From NCBI RefSeq assembly GCF_013410665.1, contig NZ_JACCFM010000001.1, positions 2,914,001 through 2,978,000 on the forward strand: DNA of 64,000 bases. The letters are read 5' to 3'. Both the position numbers and the translations under genes were made by a program. Every line of letters starts with the position of its first letter. Position 1 is the stretch's first letter. Shown here piece by piece: positions 53,182 to 61,297 of this stretch. The DNA is from Leifsonia psychrotolerans (GTDB taxonomy: Bacteria; Actinomycetota; Actinomycetes; Actinomycetales; Microbacteriaceae). The notes under the pieces are model-generated. The model searched no databases. It was not told the DNA's origin and saw only the letters and a program-made list of their open reading frames with translations.

Positions 53182-54026
53182 ACGCACTCGACGAACACCC
53201 GCCATCCACAATGACAGCGACCGACTACGCCCGAAGTGTCGAGGCGACTCCCGGAGAGTTCTCCTGGCGGAAACTCGAACGACACGCCTACGATTCCTAT
53301 CCGCAAATCACGGCGATGCTTGACATCGTCGTGGCGGAGCTCGACAGCGTGAGGGTTTCACGCTGGCGCAACGGACGGTGGACCGGGGCCGGGCTGTTCA
53401 TCGTCGTGATGTACTTTGCACCACTCCTGATCGCCGTAATCCTCCGCCTCGCCGGCGAGGAAGTGAACGACGACCCGAATACGCTGCTCAAGTGGGCGGC
53501 AACCCTGACCATCGGGCAGATCTTCTTCCGCATCTGGGAATGGGTGCGGGCCGCCCGCGGCCGCCGACCAGCCGTCAACGACCTGAGGCTGATGGTTGCC
53601 GCCACCCTCTTCGCCTTCGCCGCCTCGGCCTGGGGCGGTTATATTGGCGCTTCCGACTACCTGCCTGAAAGAGCCTGGCTGTATGCCCTGTTGTTCCTCC
53701 TGATCACCCACGTCTGCCGGGCCGCCACGGTCATGATGATTGCCCGGGGCCGCGCCCGCGAACGAGGCGAACTCGCCTTCACGCTCAGAAGCCACTCGGC
53801 TGTGACTGCCGCAATCGCCCGCCTCCCCAAAGAGGAACAAGACAAGATCAAAAAAGACTTGGCAACCGCGCTTAAGCTCCTCGCCACAGCAGGGGTGATC
53901 AGCACGAACGACCAATCCGACGCCCTCACCCGAGGCCTCGGCAACCTGGCGCCGTGGCGTTGCTCTGACGCCCCCCTGAAACCGCGCATCAACTCGATCG
54001 ACGCCCCTGAAGCCCCCCACCTCTAA
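53178..54026 (+). CDS. Four-helix membrane protein, second of a tandem pair
   Basis: A 282-residue paralogue of the preceding protein, with 11 extra residues before the shared MTATDYARSVEATPGEFSWR. The first roughly 100 bases of the shared part are nearly identical to those of the first copy; the middle helices (LFIVVMYFAPLLIAVILRLA, WLYALLFLLITHVCRAATVM) have diverged while the C-terminal DLATALKLLATAGVISTNDQ is again almost unchanged. Conservation of the two cytoplasmic ends suggests they bind a common partner while the membrane part varies. It overlaps the first gene by ATGA. Confidence 0.76.
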   Translation: MNALDEHPPSTMTATDYARSVEATPGEFSWRKLERHAYDSYPQITAMLDIVVAELDSVRVSRWRNGRWTGAGLFIVVMYFAPLLIAVILRLAGEEVNDDPNTLLKWAATLTIGQIFFRIWEWVRAARGRRPAVNDLRLMVAATLFAFAASAWGGYIGASDYLPERAWLYALLFLLITHVCRAATVMMIARGRARERGELAFTLRSHSAVTAAIARLPKEEQDKIKKDLATALKLLATAGVISTNDQSDALTRGLGNLAPWRCSDAPLKPRINSIDAPEAPHL

Positions 54027-54035
54027 AGAGAGCTA

Positions 54036-54389
54036 ATGTACGCGCCAAGAACCAAGACAATAGGCTTTTCCATTTCACCGGATGCGCTCTACGCAGCCGT
54101 GCAACGAACGGCCGAGACCGGCAAATACACCGTGGTGGCGACGGCCGCCAGCACCCGCAAAATCGGGTTCCTCAGCGGCATCACCTGGCTTTCGTTTGGA
54201 CACGAATACGTCGCCAGCATCACCGCATCCGCAGAAGGGTCAGCACTGGAACTCGTCTGCGGTGGACGCGATGCCGCACCGAAAGCGCTCCTCGACGGCT
54301 GGACGAACACCAAAGCGGCCGACAAGTTTCTGTCGGCCGTTCACGTAACCCTCGCCCCGGAGTCGATGGGGGGCCCTAGCAATGAATAG
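54036..54389 (+). CDS. Hypothetical soluble protein
   Basis: A 117-residue protein starting MYAPRTKTIGFSISPDALYA. It alternates strand-like segments (YTVVATAAST, HEYVASITASAEGSALELVC) with helices, and has no signal peptide or membrane segment, suggesting an alpha/beta or beta-barrel cytoplasmic domain. It begins 9 bp after the second four-helix gene and overlaps the next gene by 8 bp. Function unknown. Confidence 0.72.
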   Translation: MYAPRTKTIGFSISPDALYAAVQRTAETGKYTVVATAASTRKIGFLSGITWLSFGHEYVASITASAEGSALELVCGGRDAAPKALLDGWTNTKAADKFLSAVHVTLAPESMGGPSNE

Positions 54390-54996
54390 CCTGCGCGCCG
54401 AACTTCTCGGCGCAGACCCGAACGCGGTTCCCGAGTTCACGATCATGCTCCCGAACGGATGGACCGAGCATGACGCGACGCCGGCATCCGAGAAGAAGCT
54501 CCTCGACCAGGCGGCCCGCCGCCTGCGTGATGAACACCGCCCCGACCTCAATGCGCAACTGCGTGCCCTGACCGGGCGCGCATTCACCGGACTGCGCACC
54601 GCGAACACCGAGAAAATCTACATGCACACCGAGGCCTGGACCGACGACCTCGTGCTGCCGCTGACCATCACCGCGTCGGTGCGCACGTCCCCGACCGGCG
54701 GCAGCCTCGACCAGCACGTCGTCGACCTGATCCGCACCAAGGGAGCCACCGCCCTCCACGACGACGAACGCTTCGTACGCTGGGAAAGCCGCTCCGACGT
54801 GTCGCTCGGCACCGCCACCGTCGGGCAACGCACCGTCGCCTACCTCACTCCGTTCCCCGCCGGCGCCCGCACCCATGCCCTGCAATTCACCGCAGTGGCC
54901 GTGCATCCGCACGGCGAGGGCGACCTGCCGCTCCTCGACCAGATGTTCCTCCTCACCGACGCCATCGTCAGCACATTCGCCTGGAAGGCAGCATGA
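54382..54996 (+). CDS. Hypothetical soluble protein, possibly LpqN/Mog1-PsbP-like
   Basis: A 204-residue protein. It has EFTIMLPNGWTEHDATPAS near the start, a helical middle, and a C-terminal strand-helix unit (LQFTAVAVHPHGEG, LLDQMFLLTDAIVSTFAWK). The plan of a short first strand with a 'PxGW' turn and a last helix before 'TFxW' recalls the Mog1/PsbP fold of LpqN-type proteins, but this is a weak resemblance judged by eye. It overlaps the genes on both sides (8 and 4 bp), so it is made in step with them. Confidence 0.7.
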   Translation: MNSLRAELLGADPNAVPEFTIMLPNGWTEHDATPASEKKLLDQAARRLRDEHRPDLNAQLRALTGRAFTGLRTANTEKIYMHTEAWTDDLVLPLTITASVRTSPTGGSLDQHVVDLIRTKGATALHDDERFVRWESRSDVSLGTATVGQRTVAYLTPFPAGARTHALQFTAVAVHPHGEGDLPLLDQMFLLTDAIVSTFAWKAA

Positions 54997-55403
54997 ACAT
55001 CACATGTGAAGCCGACGACCGGCTCTGGGCCGAAGTGCCCGTGGTCTTCCCGACCGAGAATTTCGCAACCCTCGAAGACTGGTCTGAATCCGTCGTCGCC
55101 CGGTACGCCGAGAACCGGCCCGACGCGCCCGCCGACCCGCTGCAGGTGCTCCTCGGCGACATCCCCGTCAGCATGCAACCGCACATCGAAACGGTTCAGG
55201 TCCCGGGGGTCGGCACCGGCATCGCCACCCGATTCATCGTCGCCCCACCCGGTGCCACCGAACCCGTAGCCGGAATCGGCTACCTCTTCAGCACAGACCA
55301 CTACACGGTACGCATCATGTCAGCCCCGACCACCACCACAATGGTCGGGCTACTCGACGCGCCACTGCGCGACGTGGTCAACACCATGGCCTTCATCGAC
55401 TAA
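54993..55403 (+). CDS. Hypothetical soluble protein, last gene of the cassette
   Basis: A 136-residue protein with WAEVPVVFPTENFATLEDW near the start, IATRFIVAPPGATEPVAGIG in the middle and a last helix LLDAPLRDVVNTMAFID. Its strand pattern may be related to that of the preceding protein. The stop codon TAA (55401-55403) lies within the CTAAG target duplication of the insertion sequence, so the gene is complete by a narrow margin. Function unknown. Confidence 0.7.
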   Translation: MNITCEADDRLWAEVPVVFPTENFATLEDWSESVVARYAENRPDAPADPLQVLLGDIPVSMQPHIETVQVPGVGTGIATRFIVAPPGATEPVAGIGYLFSTDHYTVRIMSAPTTTTMVGLLDAPLRDVVNTMAFID

Positions 55404-55404
55404 G

Positions 55405-57060
55405 CCTCGATCCACCGCTCGAGTTGAGGGTTTGGCGGCGCGTTAAACCGAGAATGCCTAACTGATCAGCGAAAATAGAGCTTGTCTAGAGTTCTGTTTC
55501 ACCGAAAAGGAAGGCATCTCGTAGATGCAACTTTCTCACACCTCCGCGGCGGTTTCAGCATCCTTCGACGAAACGAATCTCGTGTCGACGGCAGGGCTCG
55601 TCCCGGCGATGGCGTTGGCCGTGAAAACAGGGCTCGGCAACCTGGCCGATACGCACCTCACCTTGCCGGGGTACTTCGGCGCGAACGCGGGGTTGAAGGT
55701 CACTGCGCTGGTGGCCGGGATGGTCGCCGGCGCCGACTGCATCGACGATATGGCGTTGCTTCGTCACGGTGGAATGAAGAAACTCTTCACTGGCGCCTAC
55801 GCGCCCTCGACCCTGGGGTCGTTTCTGCGCGCATTCACGTTCGGGCACATCCGGCAGCTGGATGCTGTCGCGTCCCGTTGGCTGCGCCGCCTGGCCGAGA
55901 CGGCCCCGATCGCGGCCGGCGTTGACGAGTACGCGCTCGTCGACATCGACGACACCATCAAGGAAGTCCACGGCTACCAGAAGCAGGGCTCCGGTTACGG
56001 CTACTCCGGAGTGCGCGGCCTGAACGCCCTGCTGGGCATCCTCAGCACCGAAACCAGTGCGCCGATCATCGTCGGCTCACGGCTGCGCAAGGGCGCCGCG
56101 AACTCGGTGCGCGGCGCCGGGAAATTCGTCGCCGACCTCCTCGCGAACGTGACCCGGCTCCGCGGAAACGGCGCCACCGGGACGGTGCTGCTGCGGGCGG
56201 ACTCGGCGTTCTACGCCCACACCGTCGTGGCCGCCGCCGGGCGGGCAGGCGCGAAAGTCTCGATCACGGCCCGGATGGATCCGGCGGTGAAGAAAACGAT
56301 CGGCACGATCGGCGAGGGCGCCTGGACGAGCATCGAGTACACCGACGCGATCCGCGACGAACAGACCGGAACCTGGGTGTCGTCCGCGGAAGTCGCCGAA
56401 GTACCATTTATCGCGTTCGGTTCGAAGAAGAAAGCGGACCGCATCGAGGGACGACTGGTCGTGCGGCGCATCCCCGAACTGAACAAGAAAGACCTCTCGC
56501 AGCCGACCCTGTTTGACACGCACCGTTTCCACGCGTTCTTCACCACCAGCACCCTGGACACCGTCACCGCCGACAAAACCCATCGCGCTCACGCGATCAT
56601 CGAACAAGTCAACGCAGACCTGAAAGACTCCGCGCTGGCACACCTGCCCTCGGGAAAGTTCGCCGCAAACGCCGCCTGGCTGATCCTGGCCTGCATCGCT
56701 TTCAATCTCGCCCGCGCCATTGGTGCTCTCACCGGCACCGATCTCGGGAAAGCGCGCAGCGGCACGATCCGCCGCAAACTCATCAGCGTTCCCGCCCGAA
56801 TCTCAACCTCGGCCCGCCGACTCGTTCTACACCTGCCGAAGGACTGGCCCTGGGAGAAACACTGGACCGCCGCATTCGCGGCAGCCTGCGGACCACCCGG
56901 ACCCGCATCCATCTGACCACCCAGCCAAACGGCGCAAGGACAACGTGGAACATCACCGGCAGCGAGGCCGACGCGAAGCCATGCCCAGCCCCCAAAAACA
57001 GCTCAACTCAACGTGAAATCGGAAAATCCCTCACGCTCAAAGTCGACCGGTGGATTGAGG
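55405..57060 (+). mobile_element. IS1380-family insertion sequence, complete, with 5-bp target duplication
   Basis: The element is 1656 bp. Imperfect terminal inverted repeats begin CCTCGATCCACCG (55405) and end CGGTGGATTGAGG (57060), with about 20 of 24 positions matching when extended inward. CTAAG flanks it on both sides (55400-55404 and 57061-57065). The single intact transposase gene and the exact duplication indicate a recent insertion. Confidence 0.92.
55525..56916 (+). CDS. IS1380 family transposase
   Basis: A 463-residue DDE transposase. Seen: TLPGYFGANAGLKVTALVAG, CIDDMALLRHGGMKKLF, the first catalytic Asp region ALVDIDDTIKEVHGYQKQG, GLNALLGILST, VLLRADSAFYAHTVV with the second Asp, and HRAHAIIEQVNADLKDSALA with the Glu near the C-terminus. 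The ATG at 55525 has AAGGAAGG about 10 bases upstream. It is full length with no frameshift, so the element should be active. Confidence 0.96.
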   Translation: MQLSHTSAAVSASFDETNLVSTAGLVPAMALAVKTGLGNLADTHLTLPGYFGANAGLKVTALVAGMVAGADCIDDMALLRHGGMKKLFTGAYAPSTLGSFLRAFTFGHIRQLDAVASRWLRRLAETAPIAAGVDEYALVDIDDTIKEVHGYQKQGSGYGYSGVRGLNALLGILSTETSAPIIVGSRLRKGAANSVRGAGKFVADLLANVTRLRGNGATGTVLLRADSAFYAHTVVAAAGRAGAKVSITARMDPAVKKTIGTIGEGAWTSIEYTDAIRDEQTGTWVSSAEVAEVPFIAFGSKKKADRIEGRLVVRRIPELNKKDLSQPTLFDTHRFHAFFTTSTLDTVTADKTHRAHAIIEQVNADLKDSALAHLPSGKFAANAAWLILACIAFNLARAIGALTGTDLGKARSGTIRRKLISVPARISTSARRLVLHLPKDWPWEKHWTAAFAAACGPPGPASI

Positions 57061-57083
57061 CTAAGAGCGTCGAGAGCCCGCAA

Positions 57084-57239
57084 CCCGACATCGACGCACG
57101 AGGTCTCGACACGCTCGACCAACGGGATGGACCACTCCTATCGCTGATCGAGCCACCCCCACCGCTGATCGAGCCCGTCGAGATCCGGTCACCACCGCCC
57201 GACATCGACGCACGAGGTCTCGACACGCTCGACCAACGG
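57084..57239 (+). repeat. 42-bp perfect direct repeat with GGTCTCGACACGCTCGACC core
   Basis: Identical 42-bp copies lie at 57084-57125 and 57198-57239, with GCTGATCGAGCC units between. The core is a variant of the GGTCGAGCCCGTCGAGACC word that forms the 34-bp array at 39347-39545. The gap 56917-57337 otherwise holds the insertion-sequence end and about 100 bp with no recognised feature. Confidence 0.88.
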
Positions 57240-57337
57240 CACAATCACAACCCGGGTCACCTTGTCTGCGGGCGAGCCGCGCACGACGAGGCGTTTCAGG
57301 CGCGCCATCACGTCATTTCCCAGACTGGCCACCTAGG

Positions 57338-58015
57338 ATGATGCGAGTGAATCCGACTTTGACCCGCACCTGGAGTGCCATCCTCTTTGACCTCGACGGA
57401 ACCATCACGGATTCCGCCCCGGGTATCACCGCCTCACTCGCTCAGACGTTCAAACTTCTGGGCCGTCCGGTTCCCCCGCTGTCGGAGCTGATGGCCTACG
57501 TCGGACCTCCTCTTATCGCAGCGTTCCGCGAATATGCCGGGATGACCGCCGAGGAAGCGAACGAGGCTCTGCTCGTGTACCGCGCGCACTATGCCGGCGA
57601 AGCGTCGCTTGACACCGCCGTCTACCCCGGGGTCGCGGGCCTGCTCGAGCGCATTCACGCCGCCGGCATCCCCCTCGCCTTGGCGACCAGCAAGCCCGAG
57701 GCGAATGCCGTGCGCATTCTCACGCACTTCGATCTGGCCAAGTACTTCACCGTGATCGTCGGCGCCTCCGAAGACGAGGTGCGCAGCGCTAAGGCAGACA
57801 TCGTGAAGGAAGCCCTGACCCGTCTCGCCGCGTCCGGTGCCGATCTGAGCGCTCCCGTCATGGTGGGCGATCGCAGCTACGACGCCGAGGGCGCCGCCGC
57901 GAACAATGTTCCGGCGATCCTGGTCGAGTGGGGCTACGGCTCGCCGGCGGAGGCCGCGGCAGCGACTGCTGTCGTGCACTCGGCCGACCAGCTCGGCCGG
58001 CTCCTGCTCGGCTAA
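57338..58015 (+). CDS. HAD-superfamily phosphatase (phosphoglycolate phosphatase-like)
   Basis: A 225-residue HAD hydrolase, subfamily IA. Motif I is ILFDLDGTITDS, motif II ATSKP, the Lys is in the AKYFTVIVGA/VKEALTR region, and motif IV is VMVGDRSYDAEGA. A helical cap lies between residues about 30 and 95. The pattern is that of Gph/PpaX-type enzymes; substrate not certain. It starts at ATG 57338 (a second ATG follows directly). It stands alone between the insertion sequence with repeats and the secretion-like locus. Confidence 0.9.
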   Translation: MMRVNPTLTRTWSAILFDLDGTITDSAPGITASLAQTFKLLGRPVPPLSELMAYVGPPLIAAFREYAGMTAEEANEALLVYRAHYAGEASLDTAVYPGVAGLLERIHAAGIPLALATSKPEANAVRILTHFDLAKYFTVIVGASEDEVRSAKADIVKEALTRLAASGADLSAPVMVGDRSYDAEGAAANNVPAILVEWGYGSPAEAAAATAVVHSADQLGRLLLG

Positions 58016-58093
58016 CTCCAGCTGGGCTCATTCCGGCCCTGGCGACCGTCGCGCAACACCATCACGCACAACGCACCAACCGAGGGGGATCTC

Positions 58094-58423
58094 CTGTCCG
58101 AAGCACTCACTGACCGCTGCACCCGACTTGCCGAACCTGTCGTCGCACTCATGCAGCGTGCGCTTGAGAGCCAAGGCGACGCGAAGGTACTTCCGCTTGT
58201 CGTCTCACTCATTGCCCCCGTGCGTGAAATTGCCGCAGAAGGCTCGTTCGGAATCGAAAACGCCGATTACATCGCGTGGGCGGCAGGTGCGTCTCGCACG
58301 CTCGATGAGATGGACGCGGCTGCGCGTTCGGGCGACGCCGCCGGTGTCTGGCGTGCATTCACCGACCCCACAGCGGGCCTGCACCGTCTCGGCACTGCCT
58401 GCGTCGGCATCGCGGGCTGGTAG
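58094..58423 (+). CDS. Hypothetical protein, probable CTG start
   Basis: A small protein of about 109 residues. The first ATG in the frame is at 58151, but coding-like sequence continues upstream (LSEALTDRCTRLAEPVVAL) to a CTG at 58094, which has GAGGGGG (58082-58088) 5 bases before it. No ATG, GTG or TTG gives as good a site. Predicted as mostly alpha-helical (LPLVVSLIAPVREIAAEG, TLDEMDAAARSGDAAGVWRAF), without membrane segment. No family recognised; it could be a small partner protein of the secretion locus next to it. Confidence 0.55.
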   Translation: MSEALTDRCTRLAEPVVALMQRALESQGDAKVLPLVVSLIAPVREIAAEGSFGIENADYIAWAAGASRTLDEMDAAARSGDAAGVWRAFTDPTAGLHRLGTACVGIAGW

Positions 58424-58452
58424 CACGCGCGGTCTTCCCGCAGGGGCCACCA

Positions 58453-59202
58453 CTATTTGCAGGCGTCAGTGATCCCGCCGGGTACCGCAACTGGCACGAC
58501 AACACCCCAGTTCGTGAATGTGATGTCGGCAACTGACGCTTGATCACCGACGGTCATCCGTAGCGGAAGTGGCAGCGCCTCGGCCGAGACAACGAATGCA
58601 CCAGCTGGGCCTTCTCCTGCATCGATTATGACGTTGACGGTGTCAGGGTCACCATCGATTGCCGGCCCCGTCGAGAGCCCCGACGCGCCGGTCAGCGTTT
58701 CAATGAGTAGCGCCGGGTCGAGCACGGCGCGCCATTCGTCGAGGATCACGTCACTCGTCGCACGGCAACTGAACCCGTCGGGAGCGAGGCCACGCGCCGT
58801 GGCAGTCGCCGGGTCGGCTCGAAGGTAGGCGTCTCCGTTCACGACGACCACGTCGATACGGCTCTCTCCTTCGGTGATCTGTGCGGTGTAGGCACCAGAC
58901 GTCCCCGAGTAGTCGACACTCATCGTGCCACCGGGGATGCCACTCTCGGCATTCGGATATGTTGTGAACGCCAACCGCATCACCACACCCGGCGATGCGC
59001 GCACCTCACGCACACTGACCTGCAGGGCGTCGCCACCGGTGAGGAACTCGATTCCGTTGCGATCGGTCTGTGCCACGTCGATAGAGGACAGATCAAGATG
59101 CGTCGGCTGGGGAATCGGTTCAGCCGGTGCAGCCTTCGTGCAGCCGCTGAGAAGCAGTATGCCCGCTGCAGCAAGCAGCACGCGCGGCATCAATCGAGAC
59201 AC
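58453..59202 (-). CDS. Hypothetical lipoprotein
   Basis: A protein of 249 residues from the GTG at 59202. The signal peptide has the lipobox LLLSGCTKAAP with lipidated Cys at about 21. The mature part is beta-rich (SVREVRASPGVVMRLAFTTY, MSVDYSGTSGAYTAQITEG, VVVNGDAYLRADPATATARG) and resembles LppX/LprG-style lipoproteins in layout, without clear homology. Starts at 59223 (GTG) and 59190 (ATG) are also possible. It follows the membrane gene by 6 bp, so both are in one operon. Confidence 0.78.
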   Translation of the reverse strand: MSRLMPRVLLAAAGILLLSGCTKAAPAEPIPQPTHLDLSSIDVAQTDRNGIEFLTGGDALQVSVREVRASPGVVMRLAFTTYPNAESGIPGGTMSVDYSGTSGAYTAQITEGESRIDVVVVNGDAYLRADPATATARGLAPDGFSCRATSDVILDEWRAVLDPALLIETLTGASGLSTGPAIDGDPDTVNVIIDAGEGPAGAFVVSAEALPLPLRMTVGDQASVADITFTNWGVVVPVAVPGGITDACK

Positions 59203-59207
59203 GTCGT

Positions 59208-59852
59208 CTAATCCGCCACGCACGCACTTGAGGCGCCTTGCGCATCGAGCGTCGCCTTCTCAAGCGAGACTGCGGCTGCGGCCCGTTCGGCAGGCCTCAC
59301 AACAAAGCACGAGCCGTCGTCAACGATCAAGGCTGAACGCGGAATCCATGCTTCTCGGCCGCTGACCAGCTGCGAAACGTCGAGAACCTCGCCGGCTGGT
59401 CCGTCGATCACAAATAGCTCATACGGCACGTTGGGGCCACTCCAGCTGACCCTCACGTTGCCGGAAGTCGCTGCGACCGTGACCGATGACGCGGCGGCTG
59501 CGCTGCTGTTCAGATTGATGATGAGCCACGCCACGAGGCCACCAATTGAAAGAAGTGTGAGCCCGACCGACAGCAAAAATGCCGGGTGCAGCAGAACCGA
59601 GCGCTTTGCGGTCGGCGCCTCATCGAGTTCGGGCAGCACGTCGCTTCCCGCTTCCAGTGTGCGCTTCACTGCACTCGGCTGCATCGCCGGCAGAGTGGTG
59701 CGCCCAATCTCGTAGCCGAGTGCCGTCGCTTCAACGGGCAGAATGCTGGGGGACTGCACTATCGGCGGGACTGCGTCATGCGCGCCCCGAGTCCCCGGGA
59801 TGATCAGAGCGGCGGGGCTGGCCGAGCCGAGACTCGGAGAGTTGGTAGTCAC
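59208..59852 (-). CDS. Single-pass membrane protein of the secretion-like locus
   Basis: A 214-residue protein from the GTG at 59852, which has GAGG about 10 bases upstream. A disordered N-terminus of about 90 residues precedes one helix (FLLSVGLTLLSIGGLVAWLI), and the rest is an outside domain that is beta-rich (ASSVTVAATSGNVRVSWSG, YELFVIDGPAGEVLDVSQL, WIPRSALIVDDGSCFVVRPA), with a fibronectin-like beginning. It is divergent from the secreted Ig-like protein, 217 bp apart, in a relatively AT-rich promoter region. Function unknown. Confidence 0.77.
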   Translation of the reverse strand: MTTNSPSLGSASPAALIIPGTRGAHDAVPPIVQSPSILPVEATALGYEIGRTTLPAMQPSAVKRTLEAGSDVLPELDEAPTAKRSVLLHPAFLLSVGLTLLSIGGLVAWLIINLNSSAAAASSVTVAATSGNVRVSWSGPNVPYELFVIDGPAGEVLDVSQLVSGREAWIPRSALIVDDGSCFVVRPAERAAAAVSLEKATLDAQGASSACVAD

Positions 59853-60069
59853 GCGATGTGGCCTCACGAAAAAGGAACGAGAACGAAAAGATCGATACGC
59901 GATCTGAAAACGAAAAGTATCCGACCAGTACACGACGTGAAACTGACGGCACGGCGTTCACTGCGCGTGCGGCGTCAGCATTCTGATTAGCATAGTCATA
60001 ATCACGCATCGGCCTCCGAGCCGCCCTTCACACTGGAGAGCCATTTCGCGACAGCTATCGACCCATGGC

Positions 60070-61227
60070 ATGGTCACGCCTCTCGGTAGCCTCTGTGTTG
60101 CCGTGATTCTTCTCTTCGGTGCGAGCCCAGCACGAGCCGACGTTGCAGTGCGTGCCGCGGCACACGACACACCGTCCTCTGAACAACCGGCATCGAGCGG
60201 CGCCGACATCTCGGTTCCCTACCTCGGAGAGGCAGAGATCAGTCCTGCCGCCGGCTGGGCCATTGCCGACTGCGCTGCGGTGCAGAATGCTGCATCGACC
60301 TGGCCAGGTGTTGATGTCACCTGCGACCCCACGACGATCAAACTTGCGGCATCCGCCTTCGACGCCGACTGGGGAGCACACACCCTGACCGTTGCACAGG
60401 CGAACGGAGCTGTCGTCGCCGACATAAGCTACCGCGTGACGCTTGCTGCGCCGGACGCGCCACTTCTCGCCGGCATCGACTATGGCTATCCGGTGCCACA
60501 AGGGTCGTTGCTTCTCCTACCGTTCGTCGATCTCGGCCTCACCTGCACGTTGTGTACAGCCGGAACGGCCACTGTGCGAGTGGTCAGCCTGTCGCCGAAG
60601 CGCGCCGGTCTCGCCGCGGTCTCCGGAACACACCTCGTGTTGCGCACTGCGCCAGAATTCACCGGAGCAGCAACGGTGACACTTCAGCTCATCGACGATG
60701 TCGGCCAGCATTCAGAGCCCGTCGACGTCGTCGCACACGTCGTCGCACACGCCGTCAACGCCACGACGACACGGTCAGACTCAGACACGGCACAGCACCC
60801 GCCGGTCGGTGCGCTCCATGTGGTGCGCGAGCGCGACAAGAGCCAACCGATCACGATCGATCTCTCCGAATTCACCTGGAACGACACTGATGACGATGTG
60901 CTTCTCGGATGCGGCAACGCAGCATTCGGCACGGTCAGCTGCACCGACGCCCTCACCGCGATCTACACGCCAGCGCCGGGGGCTGATGTCGACCAATTCA
61001 GCTTCCACATCGTCAGCTCGAACGGTGCACAGGCGTCGGGCAGCATCACAGTTGTGACAACGGGGGTTCCCCTGCCACTCCCCGGGCTCAGCAGTGCCGC
61101 CACGTCGACCTCTGCTCCCCTGCTCGTCGCCCCTCGCGTTCCGGTTGAGGACGAAACCGGCGCAGGCGGCAGCACCGGGCTTGCCCACCTCAGCAGCCTC
61201 TCGCTCACTATCGGCACGCACCCCTGA
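60070..61227 (+). CDS. Secreted Ig-like domain protein
   Basis: A 385-residue protein with a signal peptide (LCVAVILLFGASPARA, cut before DVAV). The mature part has at least two beta-sandwich units of the bacterial Ig/cadherin type (GAATVTLQLIDDVGQHSEPV and ITIDLSEFTWNDTDDDVLLG...AIYTPAPGADVDQFSFHI). There is no LPxTG or final membrane helix, so it is either free or held non-covalently. It lies 70 bp before the FtsK/SpoIIIE gene in the same direction, so it is a candidate substrate or surface part of that system. Confidence 0.8.
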   Translation: MVTPLGSLCVAVILLFGASPARADVAVRAAAHDTPSSEQPASSGADISVPYLGEAEISPAAGWAIADCAAVQNAASTWPGVDVTCDPTTIKLAASAFDADWGAHTLTVAQANGAVVADISYRVTLAAPDAPLLAGIDYGYPVPQGSLLLLPFVDLGLTCTLCTAGTATVRVVSLSPKRAGLAAVSGTHLVLRTAPEFTGAATVTLQLIDDVGQHSEPVDVVAHVVAHAVNATTTRSDSDTAQHPPVGALHVVRERDKSQPITIDLSEFTWNDTDDDVLLGCGNAAFGTVSCTDALTAIYTPAPGADVDQFSFHIVSSNGAQASGSITVVTTGVPLPLPGLSSAATSTSAPLLVAPRVPVEDETGAGGSTGLAHLSSLSLTIGTHP

Positions 61228-61297
61228 TGCGGCCTTTCGCGCCAGCACGATCCCGACTTTCCCCTTCCCCGCTTTCCCGTACCACCGAGGAGTACCG

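Noticed and set aside
57241..57337. Possible gene remnant between the 42-bp repeat and the HAD phosphatase
   Set aside because: No frame with recognisable motifs; too short to call a pseudogene.
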